Origin: Marinilactibacillus sp036039175 | GTDB lineage: Bacteria > Bacillota > Bacilli > Lactobacillales > Carnobacteriaceae_A | Assembly (NCBI RefSeq): GCF_036039175.1 | Contig: NZ_JAYXKP010000005.1 | Location: 62,001 to 126,000 of the forward strand | Length of the DNA stretch: 64,000 nt | Direction of reading: 5' to 3' | Shown: positions 51,571 through 61,089 of the stretch, in pieces | Layout of the letters: every line of letters starts with the position of its first letter | How positions within the stretch are numbered: the first letter of the stretch is position 1 | Notes under the pieces: generated by a model | Databases searched by the model: none | Seen by the model: only the letters and a program-made list of their open reading frames with translations | What the model was told of the DNA's origin: nothing | Position numbers and translations under genes: made by a program

Positions 51571-54006
51571 TTAAACTGGTTCATTTAATGGATGCACGCC
51601 TTCTTTTCCCGTACATTGTGGTTTGGCTTTCCAAATTTCATCTGCATAACGCTTAATAGTATAATCAGCCGAAAATGGCGCAGATGCCGCAATATTCAGT
51701 AAAGATTTACGATTCCATTCTCGCTTGTCTGCGTACAAAGCGTCGATCTTGTCTTGAGCATTTACATAATCATCAAAATCTTTTAACACAAAATATTCAT
51801 CATTGTAGTGTACCAGAGCGTCAAACACCGCTTCTCCTTCTTTTTGGGCATCAGGGATTGTTCCATCAACCAAAGCATTAAGGACTCTATTTAATCGTTT
51901 ATTTGAATCGTAAATACCTCTTGAATCATAACTATGTGCCTGCTCATAAGCTTTAACTTCATCACTTGATAGACCAAAAGTAAAGAGATTGTCTTCTCCC
52001 GCATACTCCATGATTTCTATATTTGCACCGTCAAGAGTCGCTAATGTCAACGCACCATTGGCCATTAGTTTCATGTTACTTGTTCCAGAAGCTTCTTTAC
52101 CGGCTAATGAAATTTGCTCACTGATTTCAGCTGCTGGAATGATTTTCTCAGCCAAAGATACACCATAGTTTTCGAAGAAGACGACTTTCAATTGATCTCC
52201 TACATCAGGATCATTATTGACTAGTTTTGCAATCGAATTGATCAGTTTGATAATTTGTTTGGCATAAAGGTAACTTGGTGCTGCTTTTGCTCCAAAGATA
52301 AATACTCTTGGCTGTAGTCTGATGGAAGGATCGTCTTTGATTCTTAAATAACGGTCCAGAATGTGTAAAGCATTTAAATGCTGTCTCTTATAAGCATGCA
52401 GGCGTTTAATTTGAACATCGAATAGCGCCTCCGGATTAATCTGGAGAGATTGTACTTTTTCTATATAATCTGCAAGTCTAACTTTATTCTGATATTTAAT
52501 TTCTGCTAACTGGTCTAATGTTGGCTCATCTTTTTCCAACGCTTTGAGTAGTTTCAGTTCTGCTGGGTTCTGTTTCCATTCTTCACCAATTTTAGAATCG
52601 ATTAGTTCTGTCAAAGTAGGATTAGCTAAGTGCATCCAGCGTCTTTGAGTGATTCCATTCGTTTTATTATTAAATTTCCCAGGATATAGTGTAAAGAAAT
52701 CTTTCAATACATCATTCATCAAAATATCGGTGTGCAATCGGGCTACTCCATTCACACTGTAACTCCCAATAATCGCAAGGTGAGCCATATTTACCATGCC
52801 ATCTTGAAGAATGGCTGTTTTCCAAGTTAGAGACTCTCCATATAGTGGTAAGGTTTCTTCTACGAACCTGCGATTAATCTCATTAATAATCATGTAAATT
52901 CTTGGTAAGAGTGATTCCATCATTTCAATAGGCCATTTTTCAAGTGCTTCTTTAAGCACTGTGTGATTTGTATAACTACAAGTTTTACTCGTGATTTCCC
53001 AAGCTTGTTCCCAACTCAAGTGTTCTTCATCAACCAAGATTCGCATGAGCTCAGGTACTACAAGCGCCGGATGCGTATCATTAATGTGAATCGCAATTTT
53101 TTCCGGAAAATATTTTCTAGGTAAGTTGTATTTTCTAAATTGTCTTACAATAGACTGTACGCCCGCTGATACCATAAAGTATTCTTGCTTTAACCTTAGT
53201 AATCTACCTTCATAGTTGGAATCGTCCGGATAAAGTACTTGAGTGATCTCTTTGATTGGCTCTATTGCTTGAAGTGAATGATAGTTTTCTTCCTCTTCTA
53301 AAGGAATTTCAGCAGACCACAACCTCAAGTTATTAATCTTATTCGTCTTATATCCAACCATAGGTGTATCGTAAGGAACTGCTAATACATTCTGTGTATC
53401 TTCGTATTGCGGAGTCAGATGGCCTTGCTGATCTGATTCTAGCCATACATTGCCTCCAAAGCGAATAATATATGAAGACTGATCATTTCTTGTCTCCCAA
53501 ACATTCTGGTTACGTAACCAATACTCGGGCAATTCAACTTGATGTCCATCTACAAATTTTTGGCGAAATAAGCCGTACTGATATCGAATACCATTTCCAT
53601 TCCCTGGAATACCTAAAGAAGCCAGAGAATCCATGAAGCAAGACGCTAATCTCCCCAGCCCACCATTTCCGAGCGCTGGATCAGCTTCCGCTTCGACTAA
53701 ATGATCGAAATCAAGACCTAGCGCCTGAACCCCCTCTTCGATTACAGGTAAGATGTCCATATTATAGGCATTACTTTTCAGCTGGCGTCCTGGTAAGAAT
53801 TCCATCGAAAAATAATAGACTTGTTTGACTTTATCCTCTAAGTATTGTTCCCGTGTAGCTTTCCAGTTTTTTGAAAGTTTATTTTTGATCAGCGTACCTA
53901 GTGCAGTATATTGTTGCTCATTCGTGCCTTGGTCGTATGTGAAAGCATATAAATTTTGAAATTGTTGCTTGTATTCTTGAGTGAATGTATCTACTGAATT
54001 AAACAT
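51571..54006 (-). CDS. glgP: Glycogen phosphorylase
   Basis: Releases glucose-1-phosphate from the non-reducing ends of glycogen, using pyridoxal phosphate. About 811 aa, the bacterial length. Recognisable motifs are EADPALGNGGLGRLASCFMD near the N-terminus and the PLP-lysine region EASGTSNMKLMANGALTLAT. I chose the ATG at 54006, five bases after GGAGG; ATG 54009 is the alternative, and a longer frame from 54042 would include the ribosome site itself. It is the last gene of glgBCDAP, separated from glgA by a hairpin. Confidence 0.95.
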   Translation of the reverse strand: MFNSVDTFTQEYKQQFQNLYAFTYDQGTNEQQYTALGTLIKNKLSKNWKATREQYLEDKVKQVYYFSMEFLPGRQLKSNAYNMDILPVIEEGVQALGLDFDHLVEAEADPALGNGGLGRLASCFMDSLASLGIPGNGNGIRYQYGLFRQKFVDGHQVELPEYWLRNQNVWETRNDQSSYIIRFGGNVWLESDQQGHLTPQYEDTQNVLAVPYDTPMVGYKTNKINNLRLWSAEIPLEEEENYHSLQAIEPIKEITQVLYPDDSNYEGRLLRLKQEYFMVSAGVQSIVRQFRKYNLPRKYFPEKIAIHINDTHPALVVPELMRILVDEEHLSWEQAWEITSKTCSYTNHTVLKEALEKWPIEMMESLLPRIYMIINEINRRFVEETLPLYGESLTWKTAILQDGMVNMAHLAIIGSYSVNGVARLHTDILMNDVLKDFFTLYPGKFNNKTNGITQRRWMHLANPTLTELIDSKIGEEWKQNPAELKLLKALEKDEPTLDQLAEIKYQNKVRLADYIEKVQSLQINPEALFDVQIKRLHAYKRQHLNALHILDRYLRIKDDPSIRLQPRVFIFGAKAAPSYLYAKQIIKLINSIAKLVNNDPDVGDQLKVVFFENYGVSLAEKIIPAAEISEQISLAGKEASGTSNMKLMANGALTLATLDGANIEIMEYAGEDNLFTFGLSSDEVKAYEQAHSYDSRGIYDSNKRLNRVLNALVDGTIPDAQKEGEAVFDALVHYNDEYFVLKDFDDYVNAQDKIDALYADKREWNRKSLLNIAASAPFSADYTIKRYADEIWKAKPQCTGKEGVHPLNEPV

Positions 54007-54055
54007 CATTTCCTCCAATTCTATATTCCGGACATCTTTCATGGGCTATACAAAT

Positions 54056-54104
54056 ATCCCTTGAAACTTTCTACTCATAACTGAAAAAGAAAATCTCAAG
54101 GGAT
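54056..54104 (-). promoter_or_regulatory. Intercistronic hairpin between glgA and glgP
   Basis: ATCCCTTGA (54056-54064) pairs perfectly with TCAAGGGAT (54096-54104), with possible inner TTTCT/AGAAA pairing. There is no T run in the minus direction, so it is more likely an mRNA processing or stability element, or a partial attenuator, than a full terminator. Confidence 0.55.
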
Positions 54105-54111
54105 GCTTATT

Positions 54112-55551
54112 TTAATAACTCAAATATTTGTATTGGTTTAGATATTTTCCTGCTGATTTTTCCCAGCTATTATCCTTTTCCATGCCTCTGATCATCATGC
54201 CTCTCCAGTGCTCTGGATGGTCATAATACACAGACAGCGCGCGATCAATGGTTTCAAGCAACATAGAGGCAGAGAAGCCATAAAAACTAAATCCAGTTCC
54301 TTCACCATTACTGCTATCATACGCTTGAACAGTATCTACAAGACCACCCACTTCATGAACGATCGGCAGTGTACCATAACGCAAGGAATTCAATTGCGAT
54401 AAGCCACACGGTTCAAATTGTGATGGCATTAAGAAAGCGTCTGTACCTGCATAAATCAGTTGAGCAAGATCGCTGTCAAATTCGATTCTCGCACTAAATT
54501 TTTCCGGGTACTGCGAGGTAAAGTAACGGAATGAATCTTCAAAGTATTCTTTACCTGTTCCTAAAAGCACAACTTGGACATGGCGATGCGTTAATAATTC
54601 ATCCATTGCCTCTGTAATAAGCTGAACACCTTTTTGTTCATCAAGTCGAGTCACTATACCTAAAAGTGCTACATCTTTGTCTTCTGGTAGACCGAAAGCT
54701 TTTTGCAAAGCTAGTTTATTTTCATATTTACCTGATAAATCTTCTGTAGAAAATTGAGCGGGAATTACTTTGTCCTCAAGAGGATTGTAGACATCATAAT
54801 CAATTCCATTCAATATACCAACCAATTTATAAGAAACATTTTGCAAATCACAATCAAGACCATAACCATTTTCAGGCGTCTGGATTTCTTCTGCATATGT
54901 CGGACTAACAGTTGTGACAAGGTCTGCGTAATATATACCACCTTTAAGCCAATTTACCTGATCGCCTTCTTTTAAACCGTGATCGTGAAAAGCGCTATAA
55001 CCCATATCAAAATAATCTGACAAAACATACTGGTCATATCTTCCTTGGTACAAAATATTGTGAATGGTCAAAACTGTTTTAACATCTTTTAAGGCATTTA
55101 CCCAATGATATTTATCTTTTAGTAACACAGGAATGACTGCTGTTTGCCAATCATTCGCGTGTAGTATGTCTGGTACGAAATCAATCTTTTCAATCATTTC
55201 TATGACTGCCATACTGAAGAAAGCAAAACGTTCGCCATCATCACCATAATCATAAAGAGTTTCGCGATCAAAGTAGAACAAGTTGTCGACAAAGTAATAC
55301 GTCACTCCATTTTGTACTAGTTCTTTAATGCCGCAATACTGATTACGCCAACCCACGCGCACGTTGAAGCTAGCTACGTCTTTGAGTTGGTCTAAATACT
55401 TATCCGCCATCTTTTGCTTGAAAAAAGGCAGAACGACACGTACGTCGTTCCCACCCTTTGCAAGTTCTTTCGGTAACGCACCTAGAACGTCACCTAACCC
55501 ACCCGTTTTGAAGAAAGGCGCGCATTCAGATGCTGTAAAAAGAATATTCAT
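54112..55551 (-). CDS. glgA: Glycogen synthase (ADP-glucose type, GT5)
   Basis: Elongates alpha-1,4-glucan from ADP-glucose. The 479-aa protein has the GT5 N-terminal FKTGGLGDVLGALPKEL with the ADP-glucose-binding KTGGL, and the C-terminal domain with VTRLDEQKGVQLI and SQFEPCGLSQLNSLRYGT. GGGAGG precedes the ATG. It lies 18 nt after glgD, within the operon. Confidence 0.97.
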   Translation of the reverse strand: MNILFTASECAPFFKTGGLGDVLGALPKELAKGGNDVRVVLPFFKQKMADKYLDQLKDVASFNVRVGWRNQYCGIKELVQNGVTYYFVDNLFYFDRETLYDYGDDGERFAFFSMAVIEMIEKIDFVPDILHANDWQTAVIPVLLKDKYHWVNALKDVKTVLTIHNILYQGRYDQYVLSDYFDMGYSAFHDHGLKEGDQVNWLKGGIYYADLVTTVSPTYAEEIQTPENGYGLDCDLQNVSYKLVGILNGIDYDVYNPLEDKVIPAQFSTEDLSGKYENKLALQKAFGLPEDKDVALLGIVTRLDEQKGVQLITEAMDELLTHRHVQVVLLGTGKEYFEDSFRYFTSQYPEKFSARIEFDSDLAQLIYAGTDAFLMPSQFEPCGLSQLNSLRYGTLPIVHEVGGLVDTVQAYDSSNGEGTGFSFYGFSASMLLETIDRALSVYYDHPEHWRGMMIRGMEKDNSWEKSAGKYLNQYKYLSY

Positions 55552-55569
55552 ACTGATGCCTCCCTCTTC

Positions 55570-56730
55570 TTATTTTTCGTCTCCAGATACAATGGCATTC
55601 TTACTGATAACGATAGGGTTTTCAGGCGTACCTTCTAAACGCGCACCTTTTTTAACATACACATGTTTATCTAAAATAACATAGTTCAGATACGCTCCTT
55701 CTTCGATGTAGCAATCTTGCATGATGATTGAATTTTCAACTTGCGCATTTTTTGCAACATTTGCTTTTCTGAAAATCAATGAATTTTTAACAGATCCGTA
55801 TATTTCACAGTCATTCGCAACTTGAGAATTGTGAATCACTGCATTTTCACCATAGAAAGTAGGTGCAGAATTTTTTGAACGCGTTAATACAGGATCCGCT
55901 CTGTAGAATAATGCATTGAAGTTGTCTTCGTTTAGCATTTCCATATTCGCTTCGAAATAACTCTTAATATCTTCAATAGCTTTTAGATAGCCTGTATACT
56001 CGAATCCATAAACCTTATCATTATCTTCTAGTGCTAGCTCCGATAAGCTCTTAACGCTTACGCAAAGATTACGTTCTCTTGCTTTTTGTAAATAGTCTAA
56101 AAAAGTCTTTTTGTTGATGACCATAACTTCAATACCAACAGCAAGTTCTTCTTCATCCATACCCACTTCGGTAAGCGGCGTAATATTGTTGATCCGGCCT
56201 TGGCGCTCTTCGTCGAATTCGTATGCACTGTATGAAGAGTCTTCTCTAAATATACTACGATCTAGTTTTTTATAGGCAATGGTTACATCACTATTTTTAT
56301 CATTGTGATAATTTACAATCGATTTAATTTGAATATTTGAAAGCATACTAGATCCCATCAATAAAATGTATTCCGCTTTTGCTCGCGTTACATATTTATA
56401 ATGATCATCATAGTAGGAAGCCGTAAAGTTCTCTTCTGCATTAGAAGTCTTCAATCGAATTTGAGAATGCGTGAAGACACCTCCACCGGCAATAGAATCC
56501 AATCCCCAAGTCGCTCCAGAGCGAATATGGTCGTATAAAGAATGTCCAGATTCAGAAATAAACAACGCTGCTGAACTTGCTTCAGCATTGTAAAGACTTG
56601 AGAAAGGGAAATCAATTAATCTGTAACGACAAGCAAATGGTAAAGAAGCAATCGGTCTTCTATTCGTTAAAGGTCTTAACTTATCTTCGTTTTCTACTAA
56701 ATTAAATATTGCTGCAATTTCATTCCGCAT
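55570..56730 (-). CDS. glgD: Glucose-1-phosphate adenylyltransferase subunit GlgD
   Basis: The regulatory-type partner of GlgC. The 386-aa protein keeps the nucleotidyltransferase fold and C-terminal left-handed beta-helix (NDCEIYGSVKNSLIFRKANV) but lacks the GGxGxRLxxLT pyrophosphorylase loop, having NLVENEDKLRPLTNRR instead, as expected for the non-catalytic subunit. GGAGG precedes the ATG, and it overlaps glgC by 11 nt, favouring equal subunit production. Confidence 0.95.
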   Translation of the reverse strand: MRNEIAAIFNLVENEDKLRPLTNRRPIASLPFACRYRLIDFPFSSLYNAEASSAALFISESGHSLYDHIRSGATWGLDSIAGGGVFTHSQIRLKTSNAEENFTASYYDDHYKYVTRAKAEYILLMGSSMLSNIQIKSIVNYHNDKNSDVTIAYKKLDRSIFREDSSYSAYEFDEERQGRINNITPLTEVGMDEEELAVGIEVMVINKKTFLDYLQKARERNLCVSVKSLSELALEDNDKVYGFEYTGYLKAIEDIKSYFEANMEMLNEDNFNALFYRADPVLTRSKNSAPTFYGENAVIHNSQVANDCEIYGSVKNSLIFRKANVAKNAQVENSIIMQDCYIEEGAYLNYVILDKHVYVKKGARLEGTPENPIVISKNAIVSGDEK

Positions 56731-57865
56731 CTTTGTATCCTCCTACTTCTTCTCCATAACCTACTACTGAAATCTCACCATTATCGCCAATGATTTCTGC
56801 ACCGTCGTAAATATAAGCATTTTCTCCAATAATCGCTTTGGTTATGGTAACATTTTCTCCAATTACGGCTCCTGACATAATCACACTATCTTTTACGACC
56901 GAATTCTTACCGATTTTAACATTATGCGAAAGAACAGAGTGATTAACTTCCCCTGCGATGTAACAACCATCCGTAATCATGGAATCTTTTACTTTAGCTG
57001 TATCCGTTAAGAACTGTGCAGTTGTATTCGGATTTTGTGAATATACTTTCCAGTTTTTGTCGCGAATATTTAATTCATGGTCAGGATTCAAAAATTCCAT
57101 ATTTGCTGCCCATAGACTTTCAACTGTTCCAACATCTTTCCAGTATCCTTTAAATGAATAAGCATAAACAGACTCACTGTTTCTCAAGTAGGCTGGAATA
57201 ACGTGGTGGCCAAAATCATCCATTTGTCTATTTTTCGCTTGATTATCTACAAGGTATTGCTTCAGTCTTGGCCAGTTGAAGATATAAATACCCATTGAAG
57301 CAAGATTAGATTTTGGTTCCGCCGGTTTTTCTTGGAATTCAGTGATCCGTTCTGTACGGTCTGTATTCATAACCCCAAAACGAGATGCTTCTTCCCATTC
57401 AACAGGCATAACACCAACTGTTAAAGAAGCTGCCTTTTCTTTATGGAAATCCAGCATTTTCTCGTAATCCATTTTATAGATATGGTCTCCTGAAAGGATC
57501 ACAACATAATCCGGATTTTGTGCGTCAATAAAACTGATATTTTGGTAAACAGCGTGGGATGTTCCTCTAAAGAATTTTTCTCCATCCACACTTGAATAAG
57601 GCTGTAAGATTGTAGCGCCTCCGTTGTGACGGTTTAGCCCCCAACTTGCTCCATTGCCAACGTGCTGATTCAAGACTAGTGGTTGATACTGTGTTACTAC
57701 ACCTACATTATTGATTCCTGAATTTGCACAATTCGATAATGCGAAGTCTATGATACGATAATTACCGCCAAATGGTACAGCTGGTTTAGCAATTTGTTTT
57801 GTCAGTTTTCCTAATCTGGATCCCTGTCCACCAGCTAATATCATTGCTACTGTTTCTGTTTTCAT
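56720..57865 (-). CDS. glgC: Glucose-1-phosphate adenylyltransferase (ADP-glucose pyrophosphorylase) GlgC
   Basis: Makes ADP-glucose, the committed step of bacterial glycogen synthesis; the catalytic partner of GlgD. The 381-aa protein has the active-site loop ILAGGQGSRLGKLTKQ, the conserved KPAVPFGGNYRIIDF, and the C-terminal beta-helix. The translation start is unusual: the only good ribosome site (AAGGAGGG, 57905-57898) lies about 32 nt upstream and is separated from the ATG by a perfect-looking hairpin. It lies 85 nt after glgB. Confidence 0.97.
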   Translation of the reverse strand: MKTETVAMILAGGQGSRLGKLTKQIAKPAVPFGGNYRIIDFALSNCANSGINNVGVVTQYQPLVLNQHVGNGASWGLNRHNGGATILQPYSSVDGEKFFRGTSHAVYQNISFIDAQNPDYVVILSGDHIYKMDYEKMLDFHKEKAASLTVGVMPVEWEEASRFGVMNTDRTERITEFQEKPAEPKSNLASMGIYIFNWPRLKQYLVDNQAKNRQMDDFGHHVIPAYLRNSESVYAYSFKGYWKDVGTVESLWAANMEFLNPDHELNIRDKNWKVYSQNPNTTAQFLTDTAKVKDSMITDGCYIAGEVNHSVLSHNVKIGKNSVVKDSVIMSGAVIGENVTITKAIIGENAYIYDGAEIIGDNGEISVVGYGEEVGGYKDAE

Positions 57866-57873
57866 CTATATTC

Positions 57874-57905
57874 GGAAGTCTCTATAAGAGCTTCCATCCC
57901 TCCTT
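57874..57905 (-). promoter_or_regulatory. Displaced ribosome site plus hairpin ahead of glgC
   Basis: Reading the minus strand: AAGGAGGG (57905-57898), then a hairpin in which GGAAGCTCT pairs with AGAGACTTCC with one bulged A (57895-57874), then GAATATAG and the glgC ATG. Folding the hairpin brings the ribosome site to roughly ten bases from the start. An 11-codon frame (MEALIETSEYR) begins right at the site and ends in TGA overlapping the glgC ATG. Confidence 0.55.
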
Positions 57906-57950
57906 TTTCTTGGTGAGTCTGTTTGCGATTACCTGACGATACTTTTAAAA

Positions 57951-59867
57951 TCATTGTGATTTTGGAACGCCGTAAATTCTTTTAGGTTTGAGAACGATGA
58001 TACTTAATGCAGGTAACATCAATTCAACAGACTGTTCATAGCCGTTAGCAGAAATTGCATCTGTTTTTAAGATGCCTTGTCCTTTTGTCCATGTCCCGCC
58101 TAAACTGTCAGATTCTGTATTCCACACTTCTTCATATTGCCCTTTAAACGGTACGCCAACTCGAACATTATGGCGTTCTACCGGAACAAAGTTACAAAGG
58201 ATGATTAGGAAGTCTCTCGTTTTTTTACCTTTTCTAATAAAAAATAACGTTGTCTGTTCATTGTTTGAAGCATCTAGAATTTCTAATCCGTCTTTTTGAT
58301 GGTCAATTTCCCACAATGCTTTTTCATTTTTATAAAAATTATTTAATTGTTTTGTAAACTCAAGATGGCTTTGGTTGTATGGATCTTCTAAATTAGTCCA
58401 CTCCAAACCTTCAGCAAACCGCCACTCTAAAAATTGTCCGAATTCCGAACCCATAAACTGCAACTTTTTCCCGGGATGCATCATTTTGTACGTTTCAAGT
58501 GTTCTAAGTCCTGCAAACTGGTTATACCGGTCTCCAAACATTTTATCCATCAACGACTTTTTCCCGTGAACCACTTCGTCATGAGAGATAGGAAGAACAA
58601 AGTTCTCATTGAATGTATACATGAAAGAGAATGTAATCAGATCAAAATGATTTTTTCTTTCAATTGGATCCATTTCAAAAAATTTCAATGTATCGTTCAT
58701 CCAACCCATATTCCATTTATAGTTGAAACCTAATCCATTCTCATGGACTGGGTGTGTAACTTTACTCCAAGCTGTACTTTCCTCTGCCATGACTAACAAG
58801 TCAGGGTGTCGCTCAAATAACACTCGATTCAATTTCTGTATAAAAGCAACACCGTCTCGATTGTGGTTAGATCCGTCTTCATTCAGCGTGTGTTCACCGA
58901 TGTCATAATCCAGATAAAGCATATTACTTACGGCATCGACCCTCAATCCATCAAGGTGAAACTGTTCAATCCAGAATAAGGCGTTAGATATCAAAAAACT
59001 GTGAATTTCAGATTTTGATAAATCGAAATTCAACGTACCCCACCTATTATTGACTGCACGATTTTCATCTTGATATTCAAATTGTGGCGTTCCATCAAAA
59101 TAAGCTAATGCATAAGCATTTCTATTGAAATGACCTGGAACCCAGTCCATTATGACTCCAAGGTTTGCCTTGTGTGCGGCTTCAACAAAATCTTGAAAAT
59201 CTTCCATTGTGCCGTATTTTGAAGATAAGGCATAAAATCCAGTGGTTTGATATCCCCAACTAGCGTCTAACGGATGTTCCATCAAAGGTAGGAATTCAAT
59301 ATGTGTATATCCCATCTCTTTAACATATGGAATGAGCTCTTCTTGAAGTTGTTTGATTGAATACCAAGATCCATCTTCATTATGTTTCCAAGAACTCAAA
59401 TGCACTTCATAAATATTCAAAGGACGCTCATAGACTGGCTTGCGTTTCCTATTCGCTATCCATAGTCCATCAGACCATTTCTTTTCAGGTAGTCCTTTAA
59501 CAATCGAAGCATCTTTAGGCCTAACTTCAAATTCTTTTGCATAGGGGTCGATTTTGTAAGTAATCGTTCCATCTTGCTGTACAATTTTGTATTTGTAGTG
59601 GTCACCTGCCCTAGCTTCTGGTACAACCATTGACCAGGTTCCTGTTTCAGATATTCTTTCCATCATGGCTTCCTCTTGCCATTGATTGAAGTCACCGACT
59701 ACATATACTTCAGCTGCATGAGGTGCCCATACAGTAAAACGAAACCCATTATTCAATTCGGTGGTTCCTAAAAGAAGGTAACTATCAAAGTTTTCTCCTT
59801 TATTGAATAGGTAAAGTGACTTTTCCATTTCTGAATCAGTCATCTTGGATGAAAATTCATTATCCAT
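57951..59867 (-). CDS. glgB: 1,4-alpha-glucan branching enzyme GlgB
   Basis: Introduces alpha-1,6 branches into glycogen. The 638-aa GH13 enzyme has an N-terminal CBM48 module (about 35-125; FTVWAPHAAEVYVVGDFNQW) and a catalytic barrel with DGLRVDAVSNML (nucleophile Asp311), VMAEEST (acid/base Glu362) and ISHDEVVHGKKS. An alpha-amylase C-domain closes the protein. AAGGAGG precedes the ATG. It is first of the glgB-C-D-A-P operon. Confidence 0.97.
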   Translation of the reverse strand: MDNEFSSKMTDSEMEKSLYLFNKGENFDSYLLLGTTELNNGFRFTVWAPHAAEVYVVGDFNQWQEEAMMERISETGTWSMVVPEARAGDHYKYKIVQQDGTITYKIDPYAKEFEVRPKDASIVKGLPEKKWSDGLWIANRKRKPVYERPLNIYEVHLSSWKHNEDGSWYSIKQLQEELIPYVKEMGYTHIEFLPLMEHPLDASWGYQTTGFYALSSKYGTMEDFQDFVEAAHKANLGVIMDWVPGHFNRNAYALAYFDGTPQFEYQDENRAVNNRWGTLNFDLSKSEIHSFLISNALFWIEQFHLDGLRVDAVSNMLYLDYDIGEHTLNEDGSNHNRDGVAFIQKLNRVLFERHPDLLVMAEESTAWSKVTHPVHENGLGFNYKWNMGWMNDTLKFFEMDPIERKNHFDLITFSFMYTFNENFVLPISHDEVVHGKKSLMDKMFGDRYNQFAGLRTLETYKMMHPGKKLQFMGSEFGQFLEWRFAEGLEWTNLEDPYNQSHLEFTKQLNNFYKNEKALWEIDHQKDGLEILDASNNEQTTLFFIRKGKKTRDFLIILCNFVPVERHNVRVGVPFKGQYEEVWNTESDSLGGTWTKGQGILKTDAISANGYEQSVELMLPALSIIVLKPKRIYGVPKSQ

Positions 59868-60048
59868 TCAAGAAGACCTCCTTTCACTTATTAATATGAG
59901 ATGAGAAGCTTCTTAAGAAACTACACACATATGCTGATAAAAATATACAAATATTCTATACGTTACAAAGCTCATTTTATTCTCTTATACCGATATTGTA
60001 TCCTAACTTCATTATAACACCAAACAATTTCACTTATTCTATCCTATA

Positions 60049-60076
60049 TGTATAGAGTGTGCTAAAGTATTGTAAA
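60049..60076 (-). promoter_or_regulatory. Putative promoter of the glycogen operon
   Basis: On the minus strand TTTACA (60076-60071), 16 nt, TATACA (60054-60049), about 180 nt before glgB, implying a long leader. Another TATAAT-like hexamer near 60012-60017 lacks a good -35. Confidence 0.4.
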
Positions 60077-60380
60077 GTTTATATTATCCGAGTAAAGATC
60101 CATTTTGTTAGAATGTTCAGCACTTAGTTTGAATGAATCATAAAAGTACAATTCAAATAATTACTTATACTTATTTATAATTATTCATTTATATTATGTA
60201 AGGTATCTATTAAGATATAATCTGCATTATTTCAGATTCGAACCTTCTTTTCTGTTAAAAATTAAGGCATAATTAACATCACAAAAAAAACATTATTATT
60301 TTATACTCAAGATTCATTTAGTTATATAAAATGTTAAACAACGATAAGTAAAATCAATTGAGTTATCCGCCTCTAGACCG

Positions 60381-60409
60381 ATGACTTTATAACAATAAAA
60401 TGCTATCAT
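60381..60409 (+). promoter_or_regulatory. Putative promoter of the nfeD-floA operon
   Basis: ATGACT (60381-60386), a 17-nt spacer and TATCAT (60404-60409) precede nfeD by 54 nt. Two ribosome-site-like sequences follow, AAGGAGG at 60429-60435 (no start codon nearby) and AAGGAGG at 60450-60456, the one used. Confidence 0.45.
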
Positions 60410-60463
60410 TAGGATTGTAAGGTGATCGAAGGAGGTTACATACCGAGTAAAGGAGGCTAAAAA

Positions 60464-61072
60464 ATGGAAGGATTACTACTCGCTATTGGTTTTATTGGAG
60501 TGGCTATTGCGATTTTGACACCACTATCAAAAACTGGTTTTTCAATCACAATGCTAAGCTTTATTGCTTACTTTAGTATCATTGGTGTTGATACTTGGTT
60601 ACCATTAGTTCTATTCACAGCTGGTTTACTATTGATTATCTTTGAGATATTTGTTCCAGAGTTCGGCGTTGCTGGAATACTAGGTGCACTCTTTTTGATA
60701 TCCGGTCTCTACCTAACCCTTGGAGATATTGTCATGACGATCAGAGATTTAAGTATGGCAATTGTGATTACGTCTGGTGTTGTATTCTATCTCGTAAGAA
60801 CTGGTTATTCTCTTACGAATGTTAATAAGTTGATATTGCATACGAACTTAAAAGGCAACCAGAAAACAACTACAAAAAAATCTACTGTACAAGTCGAACC
60901 AGGTCTTGAAGGCGTCACACAAACACCTTTACGTCCATCCGGTAAAGTCTCATTTGGAACCACAGATGGAATATTAGTAGATGTATTAAGTGACGAAGGA
61001 TACATCTCAAAAGATGTTACCGTCGTTATTGAAAAAGTCTTAGGTACAAAAGTCATTGTTAGAAAAAAATAG
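60464..61072 (+). CDS. nfeD: NfeD family membrane protein (short form)
   Basis: A 202-aa membrane protein with about four helices (about 3-22, 30-44, 46-70 and 75-115) and a C-terminal soluble OB-like NfeD domain (about 140-202; LEGVTQTPLRPSGKVSFGTTDGILVDVLSDEGYISKDVTVVI). It lacks the N-terminal ClpP-like protease domain of long NfeD proteins such as B. subtilis YqeZ. Paired with flotillin downstream (18-nt gap), it belongs to the membrane-microdomain cassette. AAGGAGG precedes the ATG. Confidence 0.92.
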   Translation: MEGLLLAIGFIGVAIAILTPLSKTGFSITMLSFIAYFSIIGVDTWLPLVLFTAGLLLIIFEIFVPEFGVAGILGALFLISGLYLTLGDIVMTIRDLSMAIVITSGVVFYLVRTGYSLTNVNKLILHTNLKGNQKTTTKKSTVQVEPGLEGVTQTPLRPSGKVSFGTTDGILVDVLSDEGYISKDVTVVIEKVLGTKVIVRKK

Positions 61073-61089
61073 AATAGGAGACAAACTAT

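Larger units (their letters stand above)
59868..60463. other. 596-nt AT-rich divergent intergenic region (glg / nfeD-floA)
   Basis: No convincing gene, tRNA or repeat is visible. It holds candidate promoters for the two divergent operons, listed separately. I found no CcpA cre match near the glg promoter and no terminator. Confidence 0.6.

Noticed and set aside
57866..57898. An 11-codon leader peptide ahead of glgC as a firm gene call
   Set aside because: Its ATG directly abuts the ribosome site with no usable spacing, so initiation there is doubtful. It is kept only as an alternative in the glgC finding.
59868..60463. A small RNA or hidden gene in the long glg/nfeD intergenic region
   Set aside because: No open frame with a ribosome site, no strong hairpin with a T run and no repeat; only promoter-like hexamers were found.
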